A stretch of 64,000 bases of DNA from assembly GCF_001640805.2 (NCBI RefSeq), contig NC_066851.1, positions 10,375,550 through 10,439,549 of the forward strand, written 5' to 3'. Positions 61,011 to 64,000 of the stretch are shown one piece after another. The notes under the pieces are model-generated. The model searched no databases and was not told where the DNA came from. It was given only the letters and a program-made list of their open reading frames with translations. Positions within the stretch are counted from its first letter, which is position 1. Every line of letters begins with the position of its first letter. The position numbers and the translations under genes were made by a program. This DNA comes from Lates calcarifer. Lineage: Eukaryota; Chordata; Actinopteri; Centropomidae.

Positions 61011-64000
61011 CTCAGAGAAAAGTGTGTGATTAAACACATTAGATCTTTCCATCAGGACTACAAAACCTCTCCATCACCCATTGTATCTGCTTGACTAGAT
61101 TATGAACAACATCCTGAGGGTTGCACCAGGTTGGAGGAAGTATTAAAACTAGGGTCGAAGAACAAAGCTCGACCAGGGCTGCAAGGGGCACGTTTTTTTT
61201 TTGGTTTTTTTTACCAGCGAGCATTTGCTTTGGGTCAATTACTGAGCCTGTGTTGTGCGACCTGGAAGCTGAGCTCATGTGAGCGACCTGGGGGAGGCGC
61301 GTGCCTCTCAGACAGACAGGCAGACGGGCCCACCTTGGCTCTGGGGGTCTAGGAAAGCTCAGGGAGTGCTGGGATTCAGCCCTACAAAAAAACATCTGGA
61401 TCCCACTGATCTGCCTTGACAGACAGTCAGCAGAGCAAGACAAAGATGAACCACGTCGGGTGGATCAGAGAAACAGTTCTACAAAACACACCTGTGGGCC
61501 TGTGATGTAATTGAGGCTGTAATCAAATCCCAAATGAGGATATAAACCATGAATTAACATTTATTACATGTGGTTTTTAGCCACACACCATGTATTTATA
61601 CACTGAATCAGCTCTGCCGACCCACAGACACACAACGATAATCAGGCAAATAAACACACCTGTGCATGCTACTCAAAAATGCATACATGTATACACAAAA
61701 ACACACACGCCCTGTACCAGCTGTGCTAGATGTAGAGCAAGCCTATGCATGTCTCTTTATTCACAGAGTAGAAGCCACATTCCTGCTGCCAAGGGGAACA
61801 GGACACTAAATGAGAAGGGGAACAGGGAGACGAATGTTTGATAATGGTCTCTCACGTCATCTTTTAAGGCAGCACCTATAGCTGACAGCTGCTGACCCAA
61901 ATCCCCAATCTCCAGGGCGGGTCCAGAGGATAGGATGTGTCACAGGGAAACAAGAGGCGCCTGTGTCAAGGTGGTAAGGACAGACAGGAGGTGCCTAGCC
62001 CAACTACACCATCCACTCCAAACTATGATTGGGTTTTTCCATCACTAACAGTGACACCTGGCCTGCAAGCATCCTGCCTTGATTCCCTGGCTTAGCCAGA
62101 TGTTGCTCTCCCTGTCTGTCTCACTTTCAGCGGCAAAGGGACTTCCTCCCAGCATGAGCTCAGCGCTGCCCTCTCTGCCTGGAGATCAGGGGCTAGGGGG
62201 TGGTGGGGGGCAAGGGCAAGCACAACTCACTCTGCACGTTTGATGTCATCATTAGGAACTTCAAGGCCCTTGAGATCCAAGGGGGAACCATTCCCCCCAC
62301 CTTGTTCTGGGTGACTTGAAAGCAATTTTGAAGACCTCTGCCAAGATTACATGGAACATGGTTTGAACAGACAGACGGAAAAAATGTTTTGGGTATCAAA
62401 TTATGGCCATACAGTTTTAATTAAATCACTGATGGGGCTGATAAGAGAGCTGCTGAATGAGCATATGGTACAAGCACAGACATGAGGCAAAGAAAAATGA
62501 TCAGAAAAATACATTTAATTTACAAAGTTTGTCTTTTATGATGTAGTTCACTGCTAATTGAAAACCTATTTATTTAAAAGTTGTAAAATAAGCAGTCCTT
62601 GGTATTACAGTAGTTATGATCATAAGACTCTGCAGCTTTCCTCAGCTCTACATACCAAATTTCAAAATTACACCTTGAAGCACTTCTAAAGCTGTCTAAT
62701 CACTAATCTATATACAAACCAAACTATGTAAATGTCAATTTTTGGCTCTAGCTATCTGCTGACAAACAACAGTTTAATCCCCCCAGCATTTCTGTGCTAC
62801 TTCTAGGCTTCTCTAGAAACTGGTTGTAGCAACTTCACTGTAACAAGAAGTCTCTGGGAAGTCAGGAAGTACAATTTTTGAAACTTTGGAGCAAGCCAGG
62901 CCAGCTGTTTCTCCCCCAGTTTCCAGTATTTATGCTAAGCTAAGCTAATTGCTGCCTGGCTCTAGCTCCATAGCCTGCTTAACACAGAAACATTATGTTA
63001 GTGTCAATCTTAAGTTTGAACTCTTGGAAGTAAAGTGAATAAGCATATTTCTAAAAATGTTGAACAGTTCATCTAATTAAATACATTAACAATGGCCAGA
63101 GAAAACGCACTATGGGCACACAAGATGTTGAAATCACAAGGCCAGATCATGTCTAATTATTCAGACACTGATTACATAAGGGAGATTCACTTGCATACAG
63201 CGTGAGGCTCGACTGGGTTCAGTACATGACATGTATTATTTTGTGTTCACAACATGTGCTCAATAATTATATTCAAAGAGAAACAATTCTTATGCGCTGA
63301 TAAATCTCAGTCCAACCACTTGATCAAAGCATCAGTTTATATTTGATAGCAAAGGAGGCCTCCAAATAAGACATAAAGCCATTGGCACTGTCCTACCCTC
63401 ACTCATCATTATTCATTTCACATGTATGGAGAGCAGAGCTTAACCTCATCACATTTGAGGAAATTACAAATCAAAGTGATGGCCAAGAATCTACACTGTG
63501 CATGAAACTTCCAGTGCGTTGCAAAAGTATCACTTGGCACTCGGTTGCTACGTATCTTTTGAACTCATCGCAGTATTACAACATGTGAATATTAGTTCTC
63601 ATGGAGGCATGACAGGCAGCATGAATGGCAGTTCCAGCCGCGCCTCTTGACCCAGATGAGTTGGAGAGGAGGCAGTGTTGGAGCGCAAACAGCACACAGT
63701 CAAGTGCTGTGAAAACACAAGCCAGGACCAAGAACTGGAGGACAGTCAAAAAGGCTACAAACCCTCTGATCTCCCAGCTTCTGCTGATGCTGTACATAAA
63801 CCATGTTGTTAATAGAACCCGATGAGTTACACTGCCAAGCAAAACGCTAGGTGCGCTTTGAAGTTTTGATGAGAGTGCGTTGGGGAAGGGGGTGTTAGGT
63901 GGAGAAATTCTGTTAGGTGGCTTTTTTTTTTAAGTGCCAGGAAACCCCCAGAGCGGGGCACTTGGAAAACACCACTTCCCATCATCCTGGCAGTGACTGT
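61011..64000 (-). other. ltbp2: Upstream part of ltbp2 (probable intron), no exon recognised
   Basis: I searched both strands for the first EGF and the N-terminal GGQCC-type block expected in the long form and found neither, so they should lie right of the window. The stretch includes repeat family B at 62640-63060. Confidence 0.5.
62640..63060. repeat. Copy of dispersed repeat family B
   Basis: About 400 nt including TCTCTAGAAACTGGTTG, GCTAAGCTAAGCTAATTGC and TGCCTGGCTCTAGCTCC, then a tail with AGTGAATAAGCATATTTC. It shares the GCTAAGCTAA...GGCTnTAGCT core with 3550-3800. Non-coding. Confidence 0.5.

Overview
The window is vertebrate nuclear DNA, most likely from a teleost fish. Long introns with GT-AG borders, CA/GT microsatellites and dispersed repeats indicate a vertebrate. 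The two proteins resolve exon by exon as clear but divergent relatives of human POMT2 and LTBP2. No bacterial, viral or CRISPR content was seen. All recognised genes lie on the minus strand, so they read from high to low coordinates. Comparisons with human proteins are from memory, because no search could be run.

Layout from left to right. 1-1.9 kb: start of a minus-strand gene, visible only as a 19-nt first coding exon (1875-1893) with a YY1-like ATG context. By its first residues and by synteny it may be lin52; the rest would lie left of the window. 2.7-9.3 kb: a complete pomt2 gene of 21 coding exons and 768 codons plus stop. Every exon join keeps the frame, and the gene ends at a clear AATAAA signal. 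9.3-10.7 kb: pomt2 5' end, a probable promoter and a spacer. About 10.7-61 kb: ltbp2, 38 firmly placed coding exons plus one tentative exon, with the 5' end (signal peptide of the long form and first EGF domain) beyond the right edge. 61-64 kb: upstream intron with a dispersed repeat.

ltbp2 encodes a secreted fibrillin-family matrix protein. Its order in the window is: Asn/His/Gly-rich linker, hybrid-like Cys region and EGF, second Asn/His/Gly-rich linker, TB1, EGF, TB2, Pro-rich linker with two microexons, 18 consecutive EGF exons, TB3, two EGF, TB4, acidic/Pro-rich linker, two EGF, stop. pomt2 encodes an ER-membrane protein O-mannosyltransferase that works with POMT1. The two genes share no pathway that the sequence shows; they are neighbours through conserved linkage (human 14q24.3).

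The most interesting signals are in ltbp2. (1) TB3 keeps a four-residue gap between its sixth and seventh cysteines (C-EIHA-C), while the other three TB domains have two. That two-residue insertion is the hallmark of latent-TGF-beta-binding TB domains, and human LTBP2 is recalled to lack it. (2) An apparent internal promoter with a TATA box drives an ORF starting with a signal peptide that reads straight through an internal splice acceptor into the shared exon, the arrangement of the short form of LTBP1. (3) A block of six 126-nt EGF exons with unusual C-x2-C spacing looks like a lineage-specific tandem exon expansion.
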